Shown: positions 1-12,978 of the stretch, in pieces | How the letters are laid out: each line of letters begins with the position of its first letter | Position numbering within the stretch: position 1 is the stretch's first letter | From: Lunularia cruciata | Lineage: Eukaryota; Streptophyta; Marchantiopsida; Lunulariales; Lunulariaceae | Direction of reading: 5' to 3' | DNA length: 64,000 bases | NCBI GenBank assembly: GCA_948567375.1 | Contig: OX419762.1 | Span: 52,805,034-52,869,033, forward strand | Made by a program: the position numbers and the translations under genes | The notes under the pieces: generated by a model | The model's database searches: none | What the model was told of the DNA's origin: nothing | Seen by the model: the letters and a program-made list of their open reading frames with translations, nothing else

Positions 1-561
1 AGACGAGCCGTAGCGGTTCAAATTGATTAAATATACATGTTTCTCTGCAAAATCTGATCAGTCAGACTCACTGGACTCAGTATAGACTGACGATGTACAT
101 AGTTTACAGTGAGATTACTAGCCCGAGTTGCGAGTATCGGTTGGGTGTGTGTATTGCAGACCCTCTAATAGCCACTTGCGACTTGCAGTTTCTATTTTTG
201 GCATGCGCACATGGCAGATGAAGTATTGATTCATCTATATGAAATTGAGTGAAAAGGTCATGTGATTAATCTTTCCCATCTAATGAGTATGCCCACTGAA
301 TTTAGTGTGATTGAGTGTGACGTGAAGTCGTACTCGCATAAGAATCATGAGTGACTATCGCCTTGGTGAAATTTACTGGGAGAGTAGACACCCTGCAGCA
401 AAGCAAATGGATCGAGTAGACTTATCAAATTTAAATTCATGAAGAGATCTGATGAAAGCAAAGATGATAGAATCTGCAGCATATCAAATGGAACCATCAA
501 ACTTAGATTCAGAAAAAATCTTTGACGAAACAACAGCTAGCGCACTTCCTCTGAATCAAAC
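1..561. other. 3' flank of the phosphate transporter gene, no gene seen
   Basis: No reading frame here resembles a known family. The segment lies downstream of the stop codon of the minus-strand transporter gene and should hold its 3' untranslated region and terminator, but I could not pick a clear polyadenylation signal. Confidence 0.5.
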
Positions 562-3500
562 TTAAAGGAGGACAAAAGCAATCACCTGAGCAAAGACGAA
601 AGCTGTGAACAGACCGATGACGAAAATGGTGGCCACCCAAGAAGCGAATTGCTTCAAAAACTGTGACCAGTTAACTCCCTCTGAGCCCTCCAGAATACCA
701 ACTCCTATGATTGCTCCCGTGATGCATTGACTTGAAGAGGTCGGTAGACCGTACCTGTGAGCATAACAAGTGCATTTTCAATCCCCGCAAGTTAGTTTGG
801 ATCCAGCGAGTATAATTTCATTGAGATAGATCGAAAAAGTACGGCAACCAAAGTCTCTGTCAGGTCCCAAAACCTTTATGAAGGAACATTAGTAAGGAAA
901 ATTAATTGAAGATGACTAAGAGATGGAGGTCGTACTGTGAAGCGACCATGATGACGAAAGCGGTGGAGAGCTCCGCCGCGAATCCTCTGGTGGGAGTAAT
1001 CTTAGCGAGCTTTACACCCATGGCTCGGGTGACATTGTACCCATAGGTAGCTAGACCAATTACGAGACCTGTGGCTGCAATCAGGATGACCCACACTGGT
1101 GCCTTCACGGTGTCGTTAAGCACACCGTTCCTCTGTACGTCCCAGATCGTTGCCATGGGGCCAGCCATATACCCTACCTCACCAGCACCATGTGCAAAAA
1201 TCACACACACTGCCGAGAACACCTGCGAATTCATGCAATTTGAGACTCAGAAAATTCCATGGACACTACCACTCTTTTCTCTCCCTCTTCAATGATAATA
1301 TCATATTCTCTACCGACAGTGCTTTAGTGTTCTGGCTGGGAAATCTACCAGCCGCCGCAGATATGTCTGTCGACATAAGGTCTTCTCTTCTTTCTAGGGG
1401 TCCATACTGAGGAGACTGAAAGAATGAGGATATTGATTCTTGAAATTATCTTAACAGAATGTGGAAATTAGTTTCAGATGACTTCAAAATCTGTGGAAGG
1501 TAATAGTTCATGGATTTCTTTCTCTGTACCTGCAAGTAGCTAAAAGCATACTCAACCCTTGGTTCAAAGCGCTCCGCACCCTCATGCATCGCTTCAAGCA
1601 CTTCATCTTCTTTCACAGCCTGCAAGCCATCCAGAGGTAGTTAGAACAATCAATACACGCGATATTCTATCCCCTGGATTGCATTTGACCAGTAGTTTTG
1701 GAAGTAAAGGCGTGTCTTCGCAGGCAACAAACTCTGATGGTCGAAAACTGAAGACACTTAGTGGCAAATTATTGATGTCACATTCGGTAGAATGTTCGAG
1801 ACATTAATACCTTGTGAATGTCCACATCCATTCCGTGAGTTGCTGCTTTTCTGGCCTTCTCGATCCAAGCTCTGCTAACAGGCTCAACGTCCAGAGTCGA
1901 TCTTCGAGGTCCCCTTTTCAGGTCGTCCAAAGGAAGTTCCTCCAAATCATGGTTGATTCCATTTTCCTGCATGCCGTATCGATTGGAGTTCGTAACGGAA
2001 GCACTTGTCATATTCCGCTGGAATTCGGTTTCAAAATTCTTATCCGGGGTTTCTTCCTCCACTGGACCGACAGGCCTTCCATCGCTATTAAGAACAACAC
2101 CATAACTAAGTTTTAGCTTCTTAACGAGTAACTTAAAGTTGCACTCCTCAAAACGCCGCATGGCTGAGCTCGAAAAGATGTTATCAACAAAAGATGTTTA
2201 GAACTCATCAAATGAAACTGGGAACTTGATACAAATTTGACACAACCACCCACCTATCGAATCGACGACAGGCCATTCGCTTCAAAATTGGTATGCAACC
2301 GAAGATTGAAATCAAGGTCATAATAGCTGCGGCTATCATAGCTACCCAAGCAGATTTACCATTTGTCCATTTGTCATTCGAATCCAGATTCGACTTTACA
2401 CCCTGCGGTAATTCCCAAGCGTCACGCCACTCAGTTAGCACCGCGCATCAATACAAGATGCACGATTATTTCCATCGAGGATTTACTTTAAACATGATCA
2501 ATCCTTACTAGAAATAAAAGGCTTCACCAACTGCAAATACAAGGTACGTGTTTCTCCATTTATTCATTTATAGTCTTTTAGCTGTAGTTTGGCCCATTTC
2601 TGGAACATCTCGGATTCGCAGCTAGAGATTTACAGTCATAATGTCGACGAATTGGACTAACAAAATGTGAAGGAGAAAGTTGGGCCTTGGGTTTTACGTT
2701 TGAGAGCAGTTGACACACCTTGGTAAGGATGAAGTAGATGTTCACCCACGTGGTGAGGAGAACAAACGGAGGCAAGGTCCAGAAGGAAAGGTCGTAGGCG
2801 TTTTCGCGTCGAAGTATAAGAGATCTCACCACCCAGAAAATAAAAGCAGCAACTCCACCAGTCAGCAGCGGGGAGACAAACCAGGCGAGAATGATCGCGA
2901 TCACCCCTTTGTATGGTGGGAAGCTGTTCGGGTCCTTTTCCGCCCAGTTGATCCCGTTTCCACCATCCCACACCAGTGAGAATCCGATAATTCCTCCGAC
3001 TGTAATAAATGATAAATACACAATTGCAACGGCTGATGTCAACTGAGCTGTAGCTCGACCTCCTCAATGTGTCCTCAGTGGGATCAACGTCTATGGATTA
3101 CAATATAAAGCTGATATGTCCACATGAGAAGAATGCAATGAGAATGGAGTCAGCAGCAAATTCCAGGATGTGTGGATTTCATGAGGATTTTCAGGGGCAG
3201 CAGCGGAGGGGAGACGAGCATACCGATGGTGTGGGTGGAGGAGACGTTGAGACCCCAGTAGGAGGTGAGCAAGAGCCATAGACTTCCAACGAACAATGCG
3301 CACAACATGCCGTAAGCATACACTTCGGGATGCTCCTCGAAGGAACTAATGTCAGCAATTCCCGATGCTACCGTTGCTGTTGAAACGCGGCCCAAGAGCA
3401 TTGCACCTGCAAACTCGAACACACTAGCGACCTGCGTGTGGAACAGAAAGATAAGCCGATAGTATAGAATTTAATGACAATTCAAATTCAAGATCCTTCC

Positions 3501-4121
3501 AACAGTGTGCAAGCAGTGGAAAATTCTGAAGACATTGCAAACTTTTTCGACCATGTATATGGGCCATTGCTGTATATATGGCTGGTTTAGGCTTCTGAAA
3601 CCGTGTGAATTGCACGCCGAAAAGAATAATGTGTTCTGGGACATTGCCCATCGAGATTTCTGAATACACAGCTTACTGTCAAGTTCCTCTACAGTTCTGG
3701 AAACTGGAAGGCGCTTGCAAGATACTGTAGATTCGTGATCGAGGGGACGACGGTGGAAATGTTGGTAAAGTGATGCTTACCAAGACGGCTTGTCTTAACG
3801 TCAAAGTCTTACTACCCACGGACGTACCGAAGGCATTGGCGACATCGTTGGCACCTGCAAAGATGGAGAGAACGTTTGTGAATTCTAACAAGCAAAAGTG
3901 CACGAGGGAAATCCATCCGGAAACAAGAATGTAAGTCCCGAAGTCCCGGAAACTGATTTCATTGCGGTCTCTCCATTTACATAACACTTTTGCAAGCCTG
4001 CGCAGGGAGAATTGATCTGTCAATAGACATCAACTCAATTACCAGTTCCCCAGCCGAAGGTGAAGGCCAAAAAGGCCCCCACTACCACGAGCCACAAGTA
4101 TCCCTCCATCCCCTCTGCCAT
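562..4121 (-). CDS. PHO4/PiT-family (PTB-like) Na+/phosphate symporter, 9 exons, complete
   Basis: Likely an inorganic phosphate symporter of the plasma membrane, probably sodium-driven. Exons read on the minus strand: 4121-4043, 3854-3781, 3431-3224, 2999-2719, 2402-2254, 2168-1811, 1619-1530, 1222-936, 754-562. All introns fit GT-AG and phases agree throughout, giving 1719 nt (572 residues plus stop). The acceptor of exon 6 (2168) is the least certain join. The N-terminal repeat carries the family signature GANDVAN at residues 27-33, followed by FEFAGAMLLGR and a THTIVGG stretch. A hydrophilic loop spans roughly residues 265-413. The second repeat starts near residue 414 and reads FAHGAGEVGYMAGP where the family usually repeats GANDVAN. 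The C-terminal half has several hydrophobic segments. The start ATG at 4121 has A at -3 and G at +4. Introns are short (95-350 bp). PHO4 family membership is certain; the PTB subtype is inferred from the overall wording of the sequence. The alternative is a plastid PHT2-type protein, but no transit peptide precedes the first membrane segment. Confidence 0.92.
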
Positions 4122-7100
4122 TGTTGCGACCAGTCAAAACTCCCTTGAGTGCTCCTTAAATTGCTAACTCGCAAGTAATCAATCAACTGAGGCGAGTTGC
4201 CATTCTGTCCAGTTTTTTCAAAATCTCAGCCTTCTGCACATTGTTCTCGATCTAACGAGCATTATAAAAATGTCTACCAATTAAGCTCTCTTAATTTGGC
4301 CTCAGCTTGCTAACACTGCTTTGTTTCGATTAGGCTTTCAAGACACTAATTTGACCTGACCATAAGAGCCATGAGTAGTAAGTAATTCAGAGACTAGAAC
4401 GAGGATAGCGCGCATCGATACCTAGCAAGCAATTCCGATATGATTGTCTGAGGTTCATGCCCGTACTTATAGAAGTTGCCCGCACGAACTCTACAGCTAG
4501 TACCAGCAGATGCAAGCCCTTGCGGCCCGGGGATGTGATACTCTATCATCCCGAGAGCTTGAGATGAAGGTTCATGGAAAGTCCTCTGTGCAAAATAGTG
4601 TGTCAATTCGACCGGTCCGGAAGCTCGACGACCTGCTGGTGGTAGCTTTCGCCATGATTGGCCTTTTTACCATGGCTTCAGACCAATTGCAGTGTTACTG
4701 AAACTACTTTATGCTGAAACTATTTCATATATGTGCTAAGAGCTGTTGCCTGGAGGTTCAGTACTGTTACAATGGACGTAGGACGTACTAGTACAATTCT
4801 GAATCCCCTTCTTGCTGCTGGGAACAAGGCAAGGTTACTAGAACGAGACACATTATCAGATCCTTAAGAATTCCATATCCCAAAAAGATTCAGAGAGAAC
4901 CTCTCAGATTAATCTTACTTACAGTTTCAGAGAGAACCTCACTTATTCTGTCGTTATTCCGAGAAAACCTCAAAGATTCTTGATTGAGAAAAATAGTAAA
5001 AGAATGTTCAATGTCTAATTCGGGAAGTTCATCACAGGCAGTAGGAATGTTTCCTGTCCTTGTATGTTCTCACCGTCTGCTCAGGGAAGAAATGGAATCA
5101 CACTGTGTTCTGGCGCTGGCGCTGACTTCCTGAGAGGTTGACATTAATAGTGACAGATTCATCGTCGATTTTATTTGCAAGTACGTGTGTGCTACTGGTA
5201 AACAATACGACAGGCCTCTTCCCTCTTTTCACTTTCTGGGCAGTATTCGATCGTGGGAAGCACTAGGGATTCAATTGCCAGGATTCATGGAACTATTCCA
5301 CCTTCAAAGGGAATGACCTCACATATGTGCACACTTTCTGCCATTCACGTAAGGGATTGGACTGTTCAGCAAAGACACGTTCCTATCAATGTGGAAGCTC
5401 CGTGGGAGCCACACGAGTCCGCTAAATTCTCTCGAAGATAACTTTTTAAAGACTTCTGTCCAATCATCACGACCAAGCGTCAATTCAATGGTCAAGGCTT
5501 GATGAATTTACGTGACTGCCGCCTCAGGTTTTTCTGCTCGAGCGCCGAGTTGAGTTCTTCCTCGATACTACCAACACCATATCCGCAAATTTTCCTCATC
5601 CTTTTTGCTCGGGTGGGTGAATATGCTCATTACATGCGACCTTCACCAACGAGAACAGTCAGGGTTCAATTCTTTCCAAGAAATTTCAGGACCCCTGAAA
5701 GAGTTTCAGTTGGGTACTGCTGATTCAGGAGCCAAAGGTCCCATGACAGTCCTTAAAAATCACAGATCTTAACAGAACTAGTTTATATGCACCCCACTCG
5801 CAGCAGGTTGGATTCAGATTCGGATTTGGACTTGACTAGCAAGTTCGCCAATTGTTGTCTTTGATGCATAAATAGTATATAGCAGTGCTCGAACCCGAGG
5901 ATCGAATTCTCCTGCTTGCACACATTGGACAGATGGGTCGAGAGCATTATTGATAGTTCAACGTCAAATGAGAATCCTTGAGTAAAAAATTTTGGTAGAG
6001 ATCTTGCCAAAGTCAGCGAGCAATATACTTCCAAATATCCCCGTACCTCTTTTGTCGGTGTCTTCAGTGCTCAAACGAAGACACATACCAAGGTATTGCC
6101 TTGAGTTCCATGGCAACTCCGGCTTCCGGCTTCCGGCTTCCGGAATGAAATCTGCAGCAAGTACACTGCTGGACCTCAGGACCTTGATGCTTCAATCGAT
6201 GGATGTCTAGATCTGCACAACATATCTGAGCTTCATCAAGGACAATGCTATTAGGATTGATGGGTCTTCCTTACTCCTTTATGCTTCCCATATGAACAAC
6301 ACATGTTCTATACCATTGGTCGATGGACCGAGCGGAGCAGGCATGCAAGTTAAAAGGCTTTCTATCTTCGTTTCAGCACTCCATGTACTGGCAGATGAGA
6401 TTGTGCACCACACCACACCTTCAGTCTATCATGGTTAAAGTAAACTCCGAATCTCTTGAGCTGTAGTCCGTGACATACTGGGAGTTCCGAATTATTTTCG
6501 AAGTCGGCAAAAGGGATGTAGGGGTTACTGTAATGGAACAATTTCAGCATCCATCAGTCCAGTTCACAAAGTGGTGATTTGAGTAAAAGGTTCGCAATAT
6601 GACAATTAAAATATTAAGCATCACAACTGCGTACACTGGCAGTGAGTGGATTTGGCCTTTCTACAGCTATACAGGGCTATTTATCAACAGGGAACTGCTA
6701 TGTGATCATGAATGACATTTTTGTGTTCTAAGTCAGTAGTCCATAAACAATGTCAGGTATCTTGTCCATCTCCAAGTCAGATCGACTTCACATTAATGGC
6801 TTTGAAGCACTGTTAATCTTGTCTTTGAATTCTTGTGACATAAGACCTTGTAATATTTCTCCTGCCTCTCTCTCGTCATGGGCATCTTTAAAGTCTTAGA
6901 AGTTGAAGGGTTGTGTACAGAGATTACCGAAACAGTTTTAATTGGACATCGTTTTCCAAGTTGATGTAATATGTCTGTGATCATTGGTTGATTGCCCCGT
7001 ACATATGGGTACCATCAGGCATGAACATGTTTCCATCCAAATATATTGCATGAACGAGCATCACAAGGCTAATTTAAATCGCTGTTCTTTACTATGCACT

Positions 7101-7200
7101 GCGTCCAGTCTTTATCTTACCCTGTTCTATAATAGATTAATGTATTTGATACATCTGGACTATTCCAAACGATTTGGACATTTCAAGATCAAAAGTTAGA
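4122..7200. other. Upstream region of the transporter gene; no gene recognised
   Basis: The first few hundred bases should hold the 5' untranslated region and promoter of the divergently placed transporter gene; I see no convincing TATA box. Short open frames (for example 5253-5441, 5499-5723) look like chance. Small repeats: a short motif (agagagaacctc and variants) recurs three times near 4890-4980, and cttccgg is repeated in tandem at about 6120-6143. Confidence 0.4.
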
Positions 7201-10200
7201 CAAGTAAACTCCAAAATTTAGACTTTTAGTTTGAACTAGTTAGAGATTTGGGATGAGATGCTGCACTTTAATATAAAATAGTATTAATATTTATAATCTA
7301 TGTAAAATTTTCATGAACAAATAGTAATCATTTTAAATGAAATAAGTTTTGATTGGAGAAGATAAGATTGAAAAAATTCAAAGAACGAAAGATACGCATA
7401 CAAAAATAGTAAAAGCATAACATCAACCTTTACATCTTATCAATGAAAATCTACTCAAATCTCAAAGCCTAAGAAGCCTAAATAAAAAAATAAAAATTTA
7501 GGGGAAAAGTAAATCAAGGTCTCATAGAACCCAAACATCAAACTAAAGTTTCCAACATTGAATATTGTCCATCTTCTCCTTAGTAATGCAAGAGAATATA
7601 CAGCTATTTGCTTTGATACGTGGGAATATTTTGGTATGCTTAGTTGTAATCTTTGCTCTTAATTTTTAGAAGAAGATACAAGTATCTACCTTGGTACACT
7701 TAGGACTTTACCTTCCATCAACTTATCTTTTTATGAAAAATTTATATATGTTTGGACATAAGCAGGGTTAGTTGAGTGGTTCTTTTGGATACCTTCATTC
7801 CAATAATAATTTATTGTAGTGAATGTACACTTTTCCCTCATAATTGAACCAATTTTTCTTCCAACACACAATCTTTCATAGAAAATTCTCTATTGGTTGG
7901 ATGATGTTCTCAAATGGCACAAAACAAGGGCTCTTTTGGGGGACCAACAAAAATCTATTGATGTTCTTCTTCTTCTGTTAAAAAATCAGCAAGCTCATAT
8001 GTCGAAAACTTTGGTGACTTTGAAACTAATGGAGATTGTCTTGTGGTTGATGTGGTCTTCCTTCCAATACCATGGTTTGACTAGGCCAAAAAACACCTCT
8101 AAATTGTACTTGAACTGGTCTTCCCTCCAATACTCCAGTTTAATCTAGGCCAAAAAAATCCTTAATATCCCAAATACTTCTTGGAGCTTGAAAAAGTGTT
8201 TGTAATTTCTCCCAATATGCAATGCAATTCCAGGTCTTGATATTGCTTCCATAAGGATCACCATTAACCTCTCTCAAATATTTGACAACTTTCTTGAGTT
8301 AAATAGGAGTTTCTACAGATTTTAGTAAGTAAAAAAGTAAATGTCCTCTTCCACAAAGACCTACCTTCTACAAGTAACTATGTTGTAATTCTCTTAATTT
8401 TAAGACCAAAGTATTGCCTTGTATAAATAAGAAAAAAAAGTGAGCAGATTGACTTGTCATCATAGGTAAATAAGCTTCAACATGAGACCTATAATTGGCA
8501 ACTTCCTAAGTGAGGGAAGGAATCGCTTCTACTATCTTTGCATTAAATGTCTCATGCAAGAAGTTACACAAGGATAGAGAAAGTTGCTATTGATAAGAGC
8601 TCTATGTATTTTGAAGAACAAAGCAATGATGGGTATGACAAACCATGAGGAAATCCATCATTGTAGTAATGAATTAGGCTTTTGCAAGCCTAATTTGGGC
8701 AACAATGGAGGTCCCTACCCTCATGGAGTGCAGAAAGAATTTTTTTCTGCATTTTCAATGCATAAATCAATTCACTATCACCTTGTTACTATTATTGTAT
8801 TGATATGCCTTCCCTTCAATCCCTTTACCAAATGATAGCCTTAAGGAGATTGGTTACAATGCTGGCCTTGCATCAGTTATTGGAGGTAATGGCCTCACCA
8901 AAACATGAACCGGAATAGGTTTGCTTCCAAACACACACCAAATGCACACTTAGCACCTATAGATCCCATGCTTTGGAGATTGACCATAAAATTGAGGTTG
9001 GCATGTTTGCCTTAGTCCACACATGGAGAATATAATGGATCCCAAGGATGAAAAGAGAATACAAACTGATTCCATTGAAGTAGGAAGGAGAGATTTCACT
9101 CCCAAAAGAACCAACTACCAAGTATGCAGAATTGTGCAAAGGAAAGTGCAAAGAATCGTTGGAGGTGGTAGGCTCCTGAGCTCTACTAGGGCCTGAGAAC
9201 AAATTCTTCTTAGGAGCTCAAGGTTAATTTCAAGAGGAATCAAGAGAGTGAAGAAGGGAAATTGAGTGGGTAAGAAAGTCTGAAGGAGTAGACAGGTTTT
9301 TGAAGAGGAAGTACTTCCCATAGGATTAGTGATTTCATATGAAGTAGGACAAGTGAAGCAAAGTGATAGAGGCCAACTTTGCTCCACAATGGGGTTTCTT
9401 GAGTAATGAAAGATAAGAAGAAATTGTGTGCAAGAGCTCTAGGTAAATTTTGAGAGGAATCAAGAGAGTGGGGAAGGGAAATTGAGTGGCTGGAGAGAGT
9501 TTGAAGGAATAGACAAGTGCTCAAAAAGGAAGAGTGCTCAATCCAATTAGAGAGCTTGGTGGATGGAGAGGCGTGTCAAAATTGAGCTCAACTTTTAGGA
9601 CAAATCTACCTCTTTCTTGGCATGTGCATATAGAATTAGATAGTTTGCAAGAATCAGAAGGGAGGGACTGTTAGAGCAAACAACAAATTGGTTCATTAAC
9701 TTTGGGGAGCAAATTAGAGAGTATTTTCTTGTCAATAAGCCTAAGTGGTAGCTGTAGTTAGAAGGGAAAGTGGAAGGAATATCCACCCAAAATTAGAACC
9801 AAGATAGTTATTGCCAGAATGGCAAGACCTCAAGTGGTTCCTGAGCTAAACCTCACAAAATTGATACCCATAGTCCTTGCTTTAGCCATAGAATATGAAG
9901 CGTTGAGAGCCAATTTGCACATCATTTGGTGTGAATGACTACTCAAGTTCCCATAGAATCAATGGTGATAGAGTTAATCATCAATCAAACACCAAGAGGC
10001 ATGAACTCTATGATTAAGGGAAACCCTTGGGAATGGGACCCCAAAGTGCTCCTAGAAACATATCATTTGAAGAATGTAGAAGAGAGACTGCCCTTGAGAG
10101 GAATCATTAGATGAGACAACCAAGAAAATATTTGAGGATCACTTATATGATGCTTGGGAGGGTTATAACTTCAATTCAATTGTAAACTCTTGCATTTGGA

Positions 10201-10240
10201 GTGTTTTCAAGTTCCTCTTACCTATCCTATCTCCCAAGTA
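7201..10240. other. AT-rich gene-free DNA with a direct repeat
   Basis: No coding region is recognised. The part from 7201 to about 8500 is strongly AT-rich. A roughly 100-bp imperfect direct repeat lies at about 9205-9305 and 9425-9525, both copies containing aggaatcaagagagtg. This is probably old transposon debris belonging to, or left of, the gypsy remnant that begins near 10250. Confidence 0.4.
9205..9525. repeat. Imperfect direct repeat, two ~100-bp copies
   Basis: Copies at about 9205-9305 and 9425-9525 share long runs such as gggaaattgagtgg and differ by scattered substitutions. They are separated by about 120 bp. The origin is unknown; a decayed tandem duplication is the simplest reading. 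Confidence 0.6.
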
Positions 10241-10249
10241 TCCTAGTCA

Positions 10250-10935
10250 AATTAGTAAAGTTACCACCCTTGTCAGTGGTTGGATTTGCCTCTTGTACTA
10301 ACAAGGTTAGAGAAAATTGGAAACACATTGATGAACTCCTAAACAGTCTGATTAGCCACTAGTCTTTGAGACTACTTGTACTCATCAAATTTTTCTTTCA
10401 TAATAGGCTTGATACACATAACAAAAACAAATTTTCCCTCTAAAGGCTTTTCTACCATTACTATACTAACAAAATTCTCATCTTGGGATTGATTATTCTT
10501 GCGTGTCTTCTTGAAAGGTGCCAAACAACTTAATCAACACTTCTTAACTTGATGTTATACTTGAACTTGTCATTGGGTCCAATAGAATTAAATCTATGAC
10601 ATTCAAGCCAAGGAAGACCTAAAATGATATTTTAATATAGGAGAGCTACTGCAAACCTTATACAATTTAGATATTCATTCCCAATCTTGAATGCAAAAGT
10701 ATGTGAGATATTGGAATGCATAACACTTTCTACGATCTACCATAATGAATTTTCTATCTAATATTGGCTTGATAGGAATACATAATTCCTTTGCTAATTG
10801 TATGGACATGTAATTCTTATAATTCTCGCAATCAACCAAAATCTAACAACTATAATTTGATAGCATACCTTGCAAGTGAATCAAGCATGCATATGTTGAG
10901 CCTTCAATCTTATTGGAACTAATCAAGTTTCTATT
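10250..10935 (-). pseudogene. Ty3/gypsy element G0: retropepsin and start of RT, broken
   Basis: Read on the minus strand, this holds a degraded retroviral-type aspartic protease: LLDFG at the active-site position near 10850, then after a frame change QLAKELCIPIKPIL, and further on ILGLPWLECHRFNSIGP near 10580-10630, matching the conserved ILGMPWL end of gypsy proteases. Downstream, near 10290-10350, a fragment reads EFINVFP, resembling the EF.DVFP lead-in to gypsy reverse transcriptases, after which similarity stops. Many frame breaks are present. It belongs with the gag remnant at 12979-13720; the two are separated by insertion U1. Confidence 0.7.
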
Positions 10936-11023
10936 AATTTGCTTGATATCCCTTATTGGGACTCTTTGTTTGCTTCAAGAATTCCATTTGGGCAATTGAT
11001 TGAAGCTATCCATTCTTGCTTGG

Positions 11024-12973
11024 TGTGTGCATACCTTATTCATTTTGGACGAGTTTTGAAAAAGAAGTGCCTTTTTGAAACCAAATTGAAACCAAATGGA
11101 GAAGAAATGAGGGGAAAATTGTGTTTTGGTGAGGCACAAGGAAGTTAAATTTGTGTTAGAGGAATAAGAACTTGGATTGGATCAGACCCAAAGAAGCTTA
11201 CTTAGTGTCAGAGGAAGAGGAAGAAGGAGGTCACACGCCGAAGGAGGGTTTCTTCGCATCGGAGTGAATGTTACAAGTCAAGATTATGGGGGGGGGGGCA
11301 TATCTCAATGAAAACAAGTCCAAATCATGCGTGCTTTATCTTGTTGAATGTGTCTTGTCTAGGGCGTTTTGTTGCTACCAAAATCATAATGTTTGGCGGT
11401 CTGTAGCAAAAGTTACAAGCATTTGAAATTTTGGGAGTAGATGTCCAGAGTAGTTTGGTGTCTTTGAGTGTATACAACTTCGGACTTGGGACTTTGGACT
11501 TGAGACTTTGGACTTGGGACTTTGAATTAAGACTTAAGACTTCAGATTTTGGACTTCGGGTTTACACGACTTTGGGTCAGACGCTTCTTTGCCTCAAGAC
11601 AAAGATGACTAGATCTCAGATAGTCGGACCTAGGAGTGCAGTGAAAGTGATTTCGAGAATCTTGCAAGAGGCATTAGAGGAAGTTAGAGTAGTGAAAAAA
11701 GATATTTAGTATACCCATGAATTCAATTTGAATTCTGATTGAAGATAGGATAGAATTAGAAGAGAAATAACAGTAGTGAATGAACCCGAAGTGCAAGATT
11801 AGAGAGTAAGTGTCTTTGGGTCAGTAACATGAGTGATTGGGGGACAATGGGTTATAAATTGAAGGCATAGATAGTATACCCATGCTTCAATTACAATTCT
11901 TGATGAGGACATAATAAGAATTAGCAAAGGAATTGATAGTAGCTAGACCCGAGGTTGCAAAAGTAGGAATTCAGGTGTCATCGGACTTATTATTAGAGAC
12001 ATTAGAGAAGATTGGGGTAGCAGATGAAGATAGATTATACATGACCTCAATTGTAGTTCCTAGTGTAGAAGTAGTAGAAGTAGTGAAGGACTTGGTAGTG
12101 GTAGATATACCCAAAGAAGGAGAAGTAGTAGGAAGATCATCGGGTTTGAAAGCCGATGACGAAGTAAACATCAGATCGTAGTAGAAATAGATTGAGATCC
12201 GAAGAGGCAGATATGAAGAGGTACATTGTCATTTTTGATCTGCAGGTAGTAAGAGATGTTTGGAAGCGGTACAGTAGGAAAAACTATCGGTTGCTTCATT
12301 ATTTAAGAGTGGCATTCGCATTGAGTTGTTCAATATTCAAATTTCTGAGATAGATAAAGTGAAGTGCTATTTTTAGTGCTCATCGCTTGAGCTTAATTTT
12401 GAGTGTCAATTTTGTGTTTGTGTTTGTGAGTGTGTGGAGAATTTTGAAGTGCAAGTCAGTGTGCTTGTTGGATGTTGGATTCTGCAGCCTTGATCTTCAT
12501 TTTGTGTGTGTGATCCTGAGTGAAGTGCAATTGGAGCAATGCCTTGACAAATCTGAGAGGAATTGTAGGGTTGGTAGTATTATGCATTTCTGAGTGCAGC
12601 ACGAAGTTGATGTGAAGCAATTTTGATCAAGGAAGTTATGCCTTTAGTGGAGGGGTGGAACACAATTCTGAGGTGAAGTCATTTTCATAATGAAGTGCCG
12701 TCTTCGGGAGAATCTGAATCATCACAATCAAGATTTGTTTGGAAAGAATTTGCTATGTTGTGATTATGTGTGTGTATTTATGACAAGTTGTCAAGATCAT
12801 GAGCTTGTTACTTTCTTCTGGGTGTAGTTGCTACCTGAGAGATTAAAGACGCAACCAAGAAAAACTAAAATTGTTACTTTGCTTTGTATTTGACCAATTT
12901 TGAATCATATCTCTACGGGAACAAACTTTACTTACCCGATTACCGCAAAAGTGATATTTTCCGGGTTGTCACA
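11024..12973 (+). mobile_element. U1: short U-family unit (LTR-like), 1950 bp
   Basis: Bounded by a perfect 5-bp target duplication CTTGG (11019-11023 and 12974-12978). It begins TGTGTGCATACC and ends GGTTGTCACA. A TATA-like TATTTAAGAG lies near 12301, about 670 bp before the 3' end, as in the other U copies. The 5' part matches U5 (43783-45697), not the long copies, so the two form a short subfamily that lacks the N-terminal domain and coiled coil. It retains only the C-terminal codons of the U protein (11933-12181). It is inserted into gypsy element G0 between the zinc knuckle and the protease. Confidence 0.85.
11933..12181 (+). pseudogene. C-terminal remnant of the U-family protein
   Basis: An 82-codon open stretch shares its end with the long U copies: a run of acidic and valine-rich residues (VEVVKDLVVVDIPKEGE) and the terminal SSGLKADDEV. 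The coiled-coil and N-terminal regions are absent, so no complete protein can be made. The stop codon sits about 120 bp before the conserved TATA-like box. Confidence 0.7.
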
Positions 12974-12978
12974 CTTGG

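Noticed and set aside
1071-1410. Plus-strand frames overlapping the transporter exons
   Set aside because: They are antisense shadows of exon 8, whose minus-strand frame matches the PHO4 family.
4510-4701. Small frame upstream of the transporter
   Set aside because: Short, no recognisable motif, overlaps the expected promoter region; treated as chance.
7897-8148. Possible small gene in the AT-rich region
   Set aside because: No similarity to a known family, no neighbouring coding signal, and base composition like the surrounding non-coding DNA.
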